A stretch of DNA of 22,611 nucleotides from Sulfuricurvum sp. (GCA_014764075.1 JACXUE010000005.1:1-22611); one strand, 5' to 3'; positions 15,335 to 22,549 are shown, counted from the stretch's first letter. The notes: generated from the letters alone by a model not told the origin. Made by a program: numbers and translations.

Positions 15335-15410
15335 TGGTGTCCCGTGATGGATTCGAACCATCGACCCCCTCATTAAAAGTGAGATGCTCTACCGGCTGAG
15401 CTAACGAGAC
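15335..15410 (-). tRNA. tRNA-Lys (anticodon TTT)
   Basis: The minus strand gives GTCTCGT acceptor, D arm TAGCTCAGCCGGTAGAGCA, anticodon loop CTTTTAA with anticodon TTT, T arm GATGGTTCGAATCCATC, and ACGGGAC closing with an encoded CCA. Length 76. It is the first gene after the consensus promoter at 15455-15483. Confidence 0.97.
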
Positions 15411-15454
15411 AAAAATAACAACAAAGCGTTTCCAGTAACGTTTTGTGGACGGGA

Positions 15455-15483
15455 ATTATAGCGCATGAGTGCTTTTTTGTCAA
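15455..15483 (-). promoter_or_regulatory. Consensus sigma-70 promoter of the tRNA operon
   Basis: On the minus strand TTGACA (15478-15483) is followed after exactly 17 bases by TATAAT (15455-15460). The GC-rich segment CCCGTCC follows the -10, as is common at growth-rate-controlled stable RNA promoters. It is the strongest promoter in the window. Confidence 0.9.
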
Positions 15484-15499
15484 TACTTTTGAGAAGAAA

Positions 15500-15610
15500 T
15501 TAGGGATAAAATAGATGGAATGTCAAAACAAGGAGACGGAACTCAGCCCCGCCAAGCTTCATCAATCCTCCCAGTATCCCGATCAGTGCTCCCTAAAAAA
15601 ATGGTCTCAT
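15500..15610 (-). pseudogene. Relic of a TauE/SafE-like permease N-terminus
   Basis: Immediately after the modC stop (TGATATG) an ATG at 15610 opens MRPFF, then an in-frame TAG, then GALIGILGGLMKLGGAEFRL in the same frame before a TAA at 15502. The GILGGLMKLGGAEFRL stretch resembles the first helix and the conserved GGxEFRLP turn of TauE/SafE-family sulfite/organosulfonate exporters. After that point similarity is lost and the tRNA promoter begins. It appears to be a 5' remnant of a permease gene once downstream of modC, broken by a stop and a deletion. The identification depends on one short motif. Confidence 0.4.
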
Positions 15611-15611
15611 A

Positions 15612-16487
15612 TCAATGGCTCATCGGCAGTAAAATTGGATCGTACCCTTTGGCGGCGACGATCACCTCTTGTCCGATATGGTACGTTTGGGCTTCATCAG
15701 GGCTTAACACCACCTCGACGATGTTTTCTCCAATCCCCACCGTTGCGACGCTGATGACGTCGTAATGGCTCAGTGAGAGCAATTCTCCAACAAAACTGAA
15801 TTTGCTGGAGAGAGTTTTTGGTATAAATACCTCGCTAGGGGTTCCCGTTTTGGCAATTTTCCCCTCTTTGATCCACAGTACCCGATCAGCGAGTTTGAAC
15901 ACTTCACTACGATCGTGTGAAACCATCAGTGACAAAAGCCCGAACTGATCATGGGTGCGGCGCAGTTCATCCTGAAGCTGTGAGCGCGTCATCGCGTCGA
16001 GTGCCGAGAGCGGTTCGTCGAGGAGAAGGACTTTTGGCTCTTGGGCGATGGCACGGGCAAGTGCAACTCTCTGACGCTGACCACCGGAGAGATCGCGCGG
16101 ACGGCGGTGAACCAAATCGTTCAGTCCCATCGTATCAAGCACTTTAAGCGCCTTTTCTTTATCGTGTTTATGTTGAGCGAACAATAGATTTTCTAAAACA
16201 CTCATATGTTCAAACAGTGCATAGTTTTGAAACACAAAACCGATCCGGCGTTTTTGGGGTATCAGGTTGATTGCGCGCGTCGAATCAAACCAGATTTCAT
16301 TGTCCACGATAATCCGACCCGAATCAGGAGTCTCTAAACCTGCAATCAGGCGCATTAAGGTTGTCTTTCCTATCCCAGATTCACCAAAGATTGCCCAGAA
16401 ATCATTCGCATCAAAAGTGTGGTCGATGGTGAGTTCAAACTCACCCTTCGCCCCTCGGAGTTTTTTAACGATTGAGATATCGATCAT
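15612..16487 (-). CDS. modC: Molybdate ABC transporter ATPase
   Basis: ModC powers molybdate uptake through ModB. The 291-residue protein has Walker A GESGIGKTT (35-43), Q-loop FVFQNYALF, signature LSGGQRQRVALARA, Walker B VLLLDEPLSALD and switch His in MVSHD. The C-terminal part (about 225-291, SLSHYDVISVATVGIGENI onward) fits a TOBE/Mop domain for oxyanion sensing. The ATG at 16487 shares bases with the modB stop (TGATG), so translation is coupled; longer in-frame starts upstream would run inside modB. Confidence 0.93.
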   Translation of the reverse strand: MIDISIVKKLRGAKGEFELTIDHTFDANDFWAIFGESGIGKTTLMRLIAGLETPDSGRIIVDNEIWFDSTRAINLIPQKRRIGFVFQNYALFEHMSVLENLLFAQHKHDKEKALKVLDTMGLNDLVHRRPRDLSGGQRQRVALARAIAQEPKVLLLDEPLSALDAMTRSQLQDELRRTHDQFGLLSLMVSHDRSEVFKLADRVLWIKEGKIAKTGTPSEVFIPKTLSSKFSFVGELLSLSHYDVISVATVGIGENIVEVVLSPDEAQTYHIGQEVIVAAKGYDPILLPMSH

Positions 16488-17176
16488 CACATCCCCCCTC
16501 GGTGTTCTTTGCCAATTTTGAGATAGACAAACCATAGTACTACGAATGAAAATGCAAATAAAATCAGAGAGTAGGCGTGCGCCGTCGTGTAGTTGAGCGC
16601 TTCGACTTCGTTGTAAATCGCGATGGAGGCGACTTTGGTCTGACTTTCGATGTTTCCACCGATCATCAGTACCACTCCAAACTCTCCGACGGTGTGGGCG
16701 AATGCAATCACCCCTCCTGTGATGATGGAGGGCTTCATCGAGGGCAAAATAACCCGAAAGAGGGTGACGAGGCGGCTTTTGCCCATCGTATACGCCGCTT
16801 CAATCTGAGACGTTTCGACCCCTTTGAACCCCGCAAGGAGCGGATGAACCATAAACGGCAGACTGAAAATGATCGATCCGATTACGAGTCCGTCAAAATG
16901 AAATGCCAACTGATGACCAAAAAGTTTGACCCACAGCGCTCCTAGGAATCCATCTTGACTAAACATTAGCAAAAAATAAAACCCCAAAACCGAAGGGGGA
17001 AGCACCAGCGGCATCGCTACAATCGCCTCGATGAGCGAAATGAAACGGTTTTTCGTGTACGCCAAATAATACGCTAAGGGAATCCCCAAGACGAACAGAA
17101 AGAGCGTCGTGATGATTGCCAGCTCTAGTGTTAAACTAAAGGGTTCCCAAAAGCCGTGATCTAGCAGTGCGTTCAT
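16487..17176 (-). CDS. modB: Molybdate ABC transporter permease
   Basis: ModB forms the inner-membrane channel of the molybdate importer. The 229-residue protein has five or more hydrophobic helices and the family's cytoplasmic EAA-type loop (EAAYTMGKSRLVTLFRVILPSMKPSII), followed by AFAHTVGEFGVVLMIGGNI, a strong ModB signature. The start ATG at 17176 overlaps the preceding gene's stop as ATGA. Confidence 0.95.
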   Translation of the reverse strand: MNALLDHGFWEPFSLTLELAIITTLFLFVLGIPLAYYLAYTKNRFISLIEAIVAMPLVLPPSVLGFYFLLMFSQDGFLGALWVKLFGHQLAFHFDGLVIGSIIFSLPFMVHPLLAGFKGVETSQIEAAYTMGKSRLVTLFRVILPSMKPSIITGGVIAFAHTVGEFGVVLMIGGNIESQTKVASIAIYNEVEALNYTTAHAYSLILFAFSFVVLWFVYLKIGKEHRGGM

Positions 17177-17565
17177 GTGTTCACTTCGATGGCGATATCG
17201 GTTGCTTTAAAGGAGAGATAGACCTTTTGATCGATGATCCAAGAAGATTCATTGAACGTTAGCGTATCGGTGAGAACCGATAGGGATGCCCCTGCTGTTT
17301 TAACGTTAATGCGGGTTAACATTTCCCCCTCCTCGATACTCTCGATATGCCCCAAGAGGGTATTAGCAATACCTTCCAAGGGGTTGTTTGAGAGAATCGG
17401 ACGCGTTTCGTGGATGATCAGCGTCGCTTCTGAACCCTCAGCAAGTCCGACAGGAGGATCAAGGGTGATCGAACGCAAAGCAACGTCTCCGAAACGGAAC
17501 GTGACGAGTGTGGAGCCCTGCGCGCTCTCAATCTCCTGTACGGTCGCGGTAAACTTATTCTTCAT
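17173..17565 (-). CDS. Molybdenum-binding TOBE (di-Mop) protein
   Basis: The 130-residue product appears to hold two tandem Mop/TOBE domains. The second is clear (NTLLGHIESIEEGEMLTRIN ... SWIIDQKVYLSFKATDIAI); the first is more diverged (FTATVQEIESAQGSTLVTFR ... LAEGSEATLIIHETR). Stand-alone Mop proteins bind molybdate and act as cytoplasmic buffers or sensors. I chose ATG at 17565 (MKNKFTATVQ), which overlaps modA by 11 bases. No DNA-binding domain is present, so it is not a full ModE regulator. Confidence 0.85.
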   Translation of the reverse strand: MKNKFTATVQEIESAQGSTLVTFRFGDVALRSITLDPPVGLAEGSEATLIIHETRPILSNNPLEGIANTLLGHIESIEEGEMLTRINVKTAGASLSVLTDTLTFNESSWIIDQKVYLSFKATDIAIEVNT

Positions 17566-18319
17566 TGGGCAATACAAATCCATATTGTTTAAAGATTTTG
17601 CGTGCTTCAGGTGATGAAACATAATCGGCAAAGAGTTTGGCAGTTTTATTGGATGCGCCAACTTTGGTAATGCCGTACCCTTGGACGATATCGTTGTGCC
17701 ATTTGGCAGGGAAGAGGAGGAATTTCCCCTCTTTTTTGAGCTTGTCCGAATATCCCAAAGAGATAGGGATAATTCCGATATCGGCCGCACCGCTAGTTAC
17801 AAACTGGGTTGCCTGAGAGACGTTTTCACCCAAAACGAGTTTATCTTTGATTTTGTCATAGATGCCTTGGCTTTTGAGAGATTCGACTGCCGCTACACCA
17901 TAGGGTGCATGTGCTGGATCGGCAATCGCGATTTTTTTGACGTTGGGATCGAGTAAAATCCCAATACCTTTGAAAATATCCACTTTAGAGCCATTCAACA
18001 CAAACATTCCAACCCGTCCGTAGGCATACGGTTTTGGATCGGTTGCTACGAGTCCTTGGTCTTTGAGTTTTTGAACATAGCCCATATTAGCCGAGAAATA
18101 CATGTCATACGGAGCACCGTTGGCAATTTGGGTCATCGCTTTACCGCTCGAACCAAATGAAAATGAGACGTTTTCATTGGGATAGCGCTTTTCGAACGCT
18201 TTTTTAACTTCAGGAAAACAATAGACCAAATCGGCTGCCGCCGCAATTTTTGCTTCTGCTCCAAACGCTAACATTGGGGTTAGGATTAGTGCCGCAGTAC
18301 GTGCGATAATTTTTGTCAT
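17555..18319 (-). CDS. modA: Molybdate-binding periplasmic protein
   Basis: ModA captures molybdate (or tungstate) in the periplasm for ModBC. The 254-residue protein has a signal peptide ending near AFGAEA and family landmarks IAAAADLVYCFPEV, FSFGSSGKAMTQIANGAPYDMYFSAN (anion-binding Ser residues), LGENVSQATQFVTSGAADIGIIP and the C-terminal FADYVSSPEARKIFKQYGF. AGGAG precedes the ATG with good spacing. It is the first gene of the mod operon and is divergent from batA. Confidence 0.95.
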   Translation of the reverse strand: MTKIIARTAALILTPMLAFGAEAKIAAAADLVYCFPEVKKAFEKRYPNENVSFSFGSSGKAMTQIANGAPYDMYFSANMGYVQKLKDQGLVATDPKPYAYGRVGMFVLNGSKVDIFKGIGILLDPNVKKIAIADPAHAPYGVAAVESLKSQGIYDKIKDKLVLGENVSQATQFVTSGAADIGIIPISLGYSDKLKKEGKFLLFPAKWHNDIVQGYGITKVGASNKTAKLFADYVSSPEARKIFKQYGFVLPNEE

Positions 18320-18342
18320 GGATAGCTCCTATTTCATTTTTG

Positions 18343-18358
18343 ATATAACGTTAAATAT
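18343..18358. promoter_or_regulatory. Possible molybdate-responsive operator
   Basis: ATATAACGTTAAATAT is a palindrome around AACGTT with one extra base on one side. It lies 24-39 bases upstream of the modA start, where a -10 box would be. Its ATATAAC half-sites recall ModE-box halves rich in TATA, but the match is loose, and no modE gene is visible in the window. Confidence 0.3.
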
Positions 18359-18379
18359 AATTTGTTGATTAATACTGTC

Positions 18380-18418
18380 TAGTAACAAAAAAGCAAGATA
18401 GATTATTGTAGTAACAAA
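18380..18418. repeat. Direct repeat TAGTAACAAA in the modA-batA intergenic region
   Basis: The 10-mer TAGTAACAAA occurs at 18380-18389 and 18409-18418, 29 bases apart (close to three helical turns). This would place two sites on nearly the same DNA face upstream of batA and modA. No known regulator is recognised. Confidence 0.35.
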
Positions 18419-18432
18419 GAAAAAGAAAATGT

Positions 18433-18438
18433 TATAAT
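18433..18438 (+). promoter_or_regulatory. batA -10 box implying a leaderless message
   Basis: A perfect TATAAT ends six bases before the batA ATG at 18445, so transcription would be expected to start at or within a base or two of the start codon. There is no ribosome binding site in the remaining space. Confidence 0.45.
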
Positions 18439-18444
18439 CAATCT

Positions 18445-19356
18445 ATGAATATCTGGTCATTTGATTTTGCATGGGCATTTTTAGCACTCCCTCCTATCCT
18501 CTATTGCCTATACGCGTGCAAAATCATCCCCCAAAAGCGCTATTTTCCCCATCTGCAATTTTTCGGCAATCCCAGTAAATGGCGAAATCTTGAGTGGTTA
18601 TTCAAAGCGCTTGCCGTGACATTGATGGTGGGGGCGTTAGCGACTCCCGTGGTGGTCGATTTTTCCGATCCGCGCAATCGTAACGGGATTGACATCGTCC
18701 TAAGCCTCGATGCCAGCGGGTCGATGAATGCCTCGGGGTTTGGGAGTGATGAGAGCAGGGCTACCCGTTTTGAGATCGTCCAAAAGATCGCTTCCGATTT
18801 TGTGATGAAACGGATCGAAGATAACGTCGGGGTGGTGGTGTTTGGGGATTTTGCCTTTATCGCGACCCCAGTGACGTATGAGAAAGAGATCATCGCCGAG
18901 ATGATCGGCTATCTGAGTCACGGTATGGCGGGGCAAAATACCGCTATTGGCGAGGGGGTAGCGCAGGCGGTGAGAGCGCTCAAAGATTCCAAAGCCAAGA
19001 GTAAGGTAATTATTCTCCTCACCGATGGAGAGCATAATAGCGGTGCGATTTCCCCCAAAGAGGCGGTAGAGATGGCGCGTAAAGCGGGGGTTAAGCTCTA
19101 CACCATCGGGATCGGCGAAAAGGGGGAGTTTGACAGTAAACTGCTCGCTCAGATGGCCAAAGACGGCGAGGGGGAGTATTTCAGTGCGATGAATGAAAAA
19201 GAACTTGCCGATGTTTATGCCCAAATCGATACACTGGAGCGCTCACGGATCAAAAGTGCCAAGCACACCTTTGCCGAGCACTATTATCAATGGCCGCTGT
19301 CGGGGGCGCTGGTACTGATCCTCTGGATGATGAGCAAGCGGAGGGTGCGCGGATGA
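18445..19356 (+). CDS. batA: von Willebrand factor A membrane protein BatA
   Basis: The 303-residue protein has hydrophobic segments near 7-22 and 54-70, a VWA domain from about 84, and a final helix near the C-terminus (WPLSGALVLILWMM). The metal-ion-dependent adhesion site is complete: DASGS (89-93), the Thr in QNTAIGEG, and the Asp in LLTDGEHNSG. BatA is part of an aerotolerance/envelope-stress complex thought to act with MoxR ATPases; its partners BatB-BatC and BatD follow. No moxR or DUF58 gene is upstream, where the mod operon lies instead. The stop overlaps the next gene as ATGA. Confidence 0.9.
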   Translation: MNIWSFDFAWAFLALPPILYCLYACKIIPQKRYFPHLQFFGNPSKWRNLEWLFKALAVTLMVGALATPVVVDFSDPRNRNGIDIVLSLDASGSMNASGFGSDESRATRFEIVQKIASDFVMKRIEDNVGVVVFGDFAFIATPVTYEKEIIAEMIGYLSHGMAGQNTAIGEGVAQAVRALKDSKAKSKVIILLTDGEHNSGAISPKEAVEMARKAGVKLYTIGIGEKGEFDSKLLAQMAKDGEGEYFSAMNEKELADVYAQIDTLERSRIKSAKHTFAEHYYQWPLSGALVLILWMMSKRRVRG

Positions 19357-20879
19357 TGGTACTCTCTCCTTTATGGCTGTGGGGATTGGTGATAATCCCT
19401 GTGTATTGGTGGATGGCGCGCCGCTTTGGATGGTATACCCAAGGGTGGCTCCTCTTTGCCGTCTCGATGCTCCTCCTCGCCCTCTCACGCCCCGTCCTAA
19501 GCGAAAAACCGGTCAGCGTCGAAGAGGTGGGGAGTGACGTGATTTTAGCGGTGGACGTCTCGTACTCGATGAGAGCGACCGATATTGCCCCCTCCCGTCT
19601 AGGGGCGGCGAAAGAGGTGCTTTCTCGCATCATTCGCAGTGATAAACGTGATCGGTTTGGGGTGCTCGCCCATACGACCAGCGCAATCGTCCTATCGCCC
19701 CTCACCAAAGATACGGAGCTATTGCTTCACCTGTTCGCTTCGATGGATGAGTCGCAGATCATCACCAAAGGGACTAGCGTAATGAGCGCACTCGAACTCG
19801 CCCGCAAAATGTCCCATGCTCAAAATCTTTTGGTTGTCCTTTTGAGCGACGGGGGGGATGAACTCTCTTATGACAAGGAGGCGGCATTCGCCAAACAAAA
19901 CGGTCTTAAAGTGTGCATCGTGATGCTCGCTTCTACCGATGGGAGTACCCTTCCCTCCGAGGAGGGGTCGCTCAAAGACGAGAACGGCCATATCGTCATC
20001 AGCTCCCGCAACGACGCGATTAATGCCATTGCAGAACAAAGCGGCGGCAAGGTGATCGATGGTTCTGATGCGGACGCGATCATCGAGTGGATCAAGCGGG
20101 AGCGGGGGGAGGATTTTGCGGGGTCAACGACGGTGGCACGGTATCAGGAGCTCTTTTACCTCCCCACATTATTGGCGCTGATCGCGTTTGTGATGGCGTA
20201 TACGACGGTGGGGGAGAAGATGGTTAAAAAAATAGTACCGTTGCTGGCGTTGTTTGGACTTTCGGCACATGCGGGATGGCTCGATTATCCCTACATCAAA
20301 GCGGGGCAATACGATTATGCACACCGAAATTATGAACGCTCGGCGCAGTGGTTTTCCCATGTCGATAACCCACAAGCGCAGTTCAACCGTGCCTCTGCCC
20401 TCTATAAAGCGGGCAAATACCAAGAAGCCCTTAGCCTCTACCGCCAAATCCGCTCCAGCGATCCGCTTTTTAAATCGGTAGTGTTTTACAATATAGGCAA
20501 CTGCCACATCCGTCTGAGTGAATTTGAAAATGCCCGCAATGCACTGCTAAAATCGCTTACGTTAAAGTATTCGAAAAAGGCGGATGAAAATCTACGTGCC
20601 ATAGCGCATGCCCAGGAGCAAAAAACGCTAAACGTCTGGAAAAAGAAAAATGGTAAATTCTCCGCCGATGAGAACAAGCCTACGGGCGAAGGTAAACAAG
20701 GTAAAGAGGGGGGAGGATCGAACATGCAAAGCGATATTGCCTCCTCCGGCGCGGGAGATGCGCAGAAAAAGACGCAGGGAGATCCCCGTTTGTCAACCTC
20801 TCAGGGGAAAGCCTCTCTGAGCTCGAAACAATATGAGTTGATCAATCAAAGGAGTGTTCATGAAACGAAGCCTTGGTAG
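19353..20879 (+). CDS. Fused BatB-BatC: VWA domain plus TPR protein
   Basis: The 508-residue protein begins with two membrane helices, then a VWA domain (DVSYSM at about 68-73, TKGTSVMSALELA, VLLSDGGDE), then helices around 275-315 (LFYLPTLLALIAFVMAY and IVPLLALFGLSAHA), which end in a signal-like AHA. TPR repeats follow (QAQFNRASALYKAGKYQEAL, SVVFYNIGNCHIRLSEFENA), then a low-complexity Gly/Ser/Lys tail. The front matches BatB and the rear matches BatC, which are separate genes in many bacteria. The start at 19353 overlaps the batA stop; a longer in-frame start at 19290 lies inside batA and is not preferred. Confidence 0.88.
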   Translation: MMVLSPLWLWGLVIIPVYWWMARRFGWYTQGWLLFAVSMLLLALSRPVLSEKPVSVEEVGSDVILAVDVSYSMRATDIAPSRLGAAKEVLSRIIRSDKRDRFGVLAHTTSAIVLSPLTKDTELLLHLFASMDESQIITKGTSVMSALELARKMSHAQNLLVVLLSDGGDELSYDKEAAFAKQNGLKVCIVMLASTDGSTLPSEEGSLKDENGHIVISSRNDAINAIAEQSGGKVIDGSDADAIIEWIKRERGEDFAGSTTVARYQELFYLPTLLALIAFVMAYTTVGEKMVKKIVPLLALFGLSAHAGWLDYPYIKAGQYDYAHRNYERSAQWFSHVDNPQAQFNRASALYKAGKYQEALSLYRQIRSSDPLFKSVVFYNIGNCHIRLSEFENARNALLKSLTLKYSKKADENLRAIAHAQEQKTLNVWKKKNGKFSADENKPTGEGKQGKEGGGSNMQSDIASSGAGDAQKKTQGDPRLSTSQGKASLSSKQYELINQRSVHETKPW

Positions 20880-21951
20880 GCTGGTGGTATTGATGATGGT
20901 GAGTGTGAGCGCATGGGCTGCGACCTATCAGTGGCGTATTCTCGAAGCTCCCAAAGAGCTCTACGTCAACCAAAGCGGGGTTGTTCGGTATGAGTGTGCG
21001 TTTTCGACCAATGCCGCCGAGTACACGATTGCGTTCAAACCGACCGGGAACGAGACGTATAAAGCCTCTGTTCTAACCCAAAGTGACCGGATCGTAGAGG
21101 GGAAACGGATTCAGACATTCGATCTCCTCATAACCCCACTCAAAGCAGGGACGATTGAGATCGCTTTGGATGCGTTGATCCGTCATACGACGTTTGCCTC
21201 GATCGAAAATGCCTCCATCGGGCGTGATAACGTTAGAAAATACGATTTCGACGATGAAACGGCTCAACTGCCCAAAGCTTCAATCCTAGCCAAAGCCAAC
21301 TCTGCCGCTCTGAGCGGAGAGATCACCATGGAGGTAAAGGTGGACAAGCGCAGCGTTATCGCCCATGAACCGGTACATGTGAGCCTCTACATTCGTGGGA
21401 GCGGCAATCTCGATCAATTTGTCCCTTATGAGCTAAACATCAGCGGGGTGAATGTCTTTGCCGAACCGCCTCAAAAAAACATTTCCCCCTCCAGTGCGGG
21501 ATTCGAGGGGGAGATTCGTCAGGAGTTTGCCCTCGTGAGCGAGAAAAATTTCATCATCCCCTCCATCGAACTGGAGATTTTGGATACCGCAACCCAAAGC
21601 CGTAAAGTGCTCAAAAGCCAAGCGGTTTCGATTGAAGTGGTGCAGGGGTTTGAGCGCTCAAATCTCCTCGATCCTCCGCAAATTGCCGATTGGAGCGGTT
21701 GGGCACGTTACGGGCTGTATGGAGCGTTGATCGTTCTGGGGATAGTGCTCTCTGAAGCCGCACGGTGGCTTTGGAAACGCCGCCCGCGACGCAGAGTAAA
21801 ACGGTTTTATGAGGGTGTCAAAACGCCCAAAGAGCTGATTACCCTTTTGGCATTATCGGGGGAAAAACGGTATCTTGAAGTGATCGAGGGGTTGGAAAAC
21901 AAGACCGTTAGCTTAAGCGAAGCCAAAATGAAATTGGAGAAAATTGGATGA
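20860..21951 (+). CDS. batD: BatD-like oxygen tolerance protein
   Basis: The 363-residue protein has a signal peptide (MKRSLGRLVVLMMVSVSAWA) and beta-rich extracytoplasmic domains with BatD features (APKELYVNQSGVVRYECAFS, EITMEVKVDKRSVIAHEPVH). A single membrane helix lies near 290 (YGLYGALIVLGIVLSEAARW), and a basic cytoplasmic tail follows. ATG at 20860 is preferred over GTG at 20854 because AAAGGAG lies five bases before it. It overlaps the batBC end by 20 bases. The gene ends one base before the convergent toxin relic. Confidence 0.88.
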   Translation: MKRSLGRLVVLMMVSVSAWAATYQWRILEAPKELYVNQSGVVRYECAFSTNAAEYTIAFKPTGNETYKASVLTQSDRIVEGKRIQTFDLLITPLKAGTIEIALDALIRHTTFASIENASIGRDNVRKYDFDDETAQLPKASILAKANSAALSGEITMEVKVDKRSVIAHEPVHVSLYIRGSGNLDQFVPYELNISGVNVFAEPPQKNISPSSAGFEGEIRQEFALVSEKNFIIPSIELEILDTATQSRKVLKSQAVSIEVVQGFERSNLLDPPQIADWSGWARYGLYGALIVLGIVLSEAARWLWKRRPRRRVKRFYEGVKTPKELITLLALSGEKRYLEVIEGLENKTVSLSEAKMKLEKIG

Positions 21952-21952
21952 A

Positions 21953-22075
21953 TTATCCAAACAGTTCCGAATGGCTCCCTACTTCGATGAGTGCAAACGT
22001 CTCTTCCTGATGTTTGGAAGAGAGTTTTTTGAACCCTTTTTTGAACGAGGCAGTTCTAAAAATGTCGTATTTCAC
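21953..22075 (-). pseudogene. YafQ/RelE-type toxin with central deletion
   Basis: GTG at 22075 overlaps the antitoxin stop (GTGA) and opens a 40-residue frame: VKYDIFRTASFKKGFKKLSS, then KHQEETFALIEVGSHSELFG and TAA. The first half matches the N-terminal helix of YafQ/RelE toxins (FKKxxKKL) and the end matches their final strand (GSHSELFG). A normal YafQ is about 90 residues, so some 50 central residues, including most RNA-cutting residues, are missing. The frame is kept across the junction near KHQEE. It is almost certainly not an active toxin, although the short peptide could still be made and bind the antitoxin. Confidence 0.7.
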
Positions 22076-22323
22076 GAAAATAAATCTCGTTTTAACGCTT
22101 CCATCGAGGTGAATTTTTCACCCTTGCGATCTTCGAGTTCTTGGAGAGCTATTTTCATCTGTTCACTTGGAACTTTGAGTTCAAAGGGGATGGAGTGGGT
22201 AAGGGCGACTTGTTTGCAAAAGAGGTTGATGCCATCGCTGAGACTCATACCGTATTGTTTTAGCACGGCAGTTGCAATCTCTTTGGCATCATTGTCGATT
22301 CGGATGCTGATACTGGTACGCAT
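22072..22323 (-). CDS. RelB/DinJ family antitoxin
   Basis: The 83-residue protein starts MRTSISIRIDNDAKEIATAV, the ribbon-helix-helix DNA-binding N-terminus of RelB/DinJ antitoxins, then MSLSDGINLFCKQVALTHSIPFELKVPSEQ, the family's dimer and linker segment. The C-terminus normally wraps the toxin. ATG at 22323 is chosen because AAAAGGAG lies upstream, with spacing of six; the in-frame ATG at 22353 would remove the leader. The partner toxin gene directly downstream is truncated, so this is now effectively an orphan antitoxin, probably still repressing its own promoter. Confidence 0.88.
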   Translation of the reverse strand: MRTSISIRIDNDAKEIATAVLKQYGMSLSDGINLFCKQVALTHSIPFELKVPSEQMKIALQELEDRKGEKFTSMEALKRDLFS

Positions 22324-22344
22324 ATCAAACTCCTTTTGTGTGTA

Positions 22345-22366
22345 TTGTACCACAAATGGGGTACAA
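22345..22366. promoter_or_regulatory. Antitoxin operator overlapping the -10 box
   Basis: TTGTACC (22345-22351) and GGTACAA (22360-22366) are perfect 7-base inverted half-sites, eight bases apart. On the minus strand TACAAT at 22344-22349 is the likely -10 of the antitoxin gene and lies inside one half-site. This is the arrangement expected for autorepression by a ribbon-helix-helix antitoxin. Confidence 0.65.
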
Positions 22367-22450
22367 AGTAGGTTTTGGAATAAAAATTCAGTTTACAGAC
22401 GATAGAATCGCTATAAGAAGGTGGGGTTAAAGTGGTAAAGTTTTTAATCA

Positions 22451-22540
22451 CTGACCTTACCCACTTGATGAAATCAAGAACAATATGGCTAGTTTTCTGC
22501 CATATCCGAAAAATATGGCAAGCTTTAGGGGGTTGTATGG
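22451..22540 (+). repeat. Dispersed structured repeat, copy 2 (possible small RNA)
   Basis: This copy matches 13811-13900. Hairpin 1 is CTTGAT-GAA-ATCAAG (22464-22478). Hairpin 2 is TGCCATAT-CCGAAAA-ATATGGCA (22498-22520). A competing hairpin is formed by ATATGGC and AG (22483-22492, bulged T at 22490), loop TTTT, and CTGCCATAT (22497-22505). A -10-like TATAAG at 22412-22417 lies upstream and an intrinsic terminator lies downstream (22550-22581), so a transcript of roughly 150 bases is conceivable. No protein frame is shared by both copies over the full length. Confidence 0.7.
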
Positions 22541-22549
22541 GTGAAAAGC

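Noticed and set aside
15515..15765. Two overlapping plus-strand frames of about 80 codons
   Set aside because: They lie antisense to the 3' end of modC and the permease relic and have no family features.
21944..22405. 153-codon plus-strand frame across the antitoxin locus
   Set aside because: It is antisense to the antitoxin and toxin relic, which have clear family motifs, start signals and an operator.
22460..22480. Hammerhead-like CTTGATGA...GAAA in repeat copy 2
   Set aside because: The invariant CTGATGA core is not present (CTTGATGA), the bases form a simple hairpin, and copy 1 lacks the GAAA.
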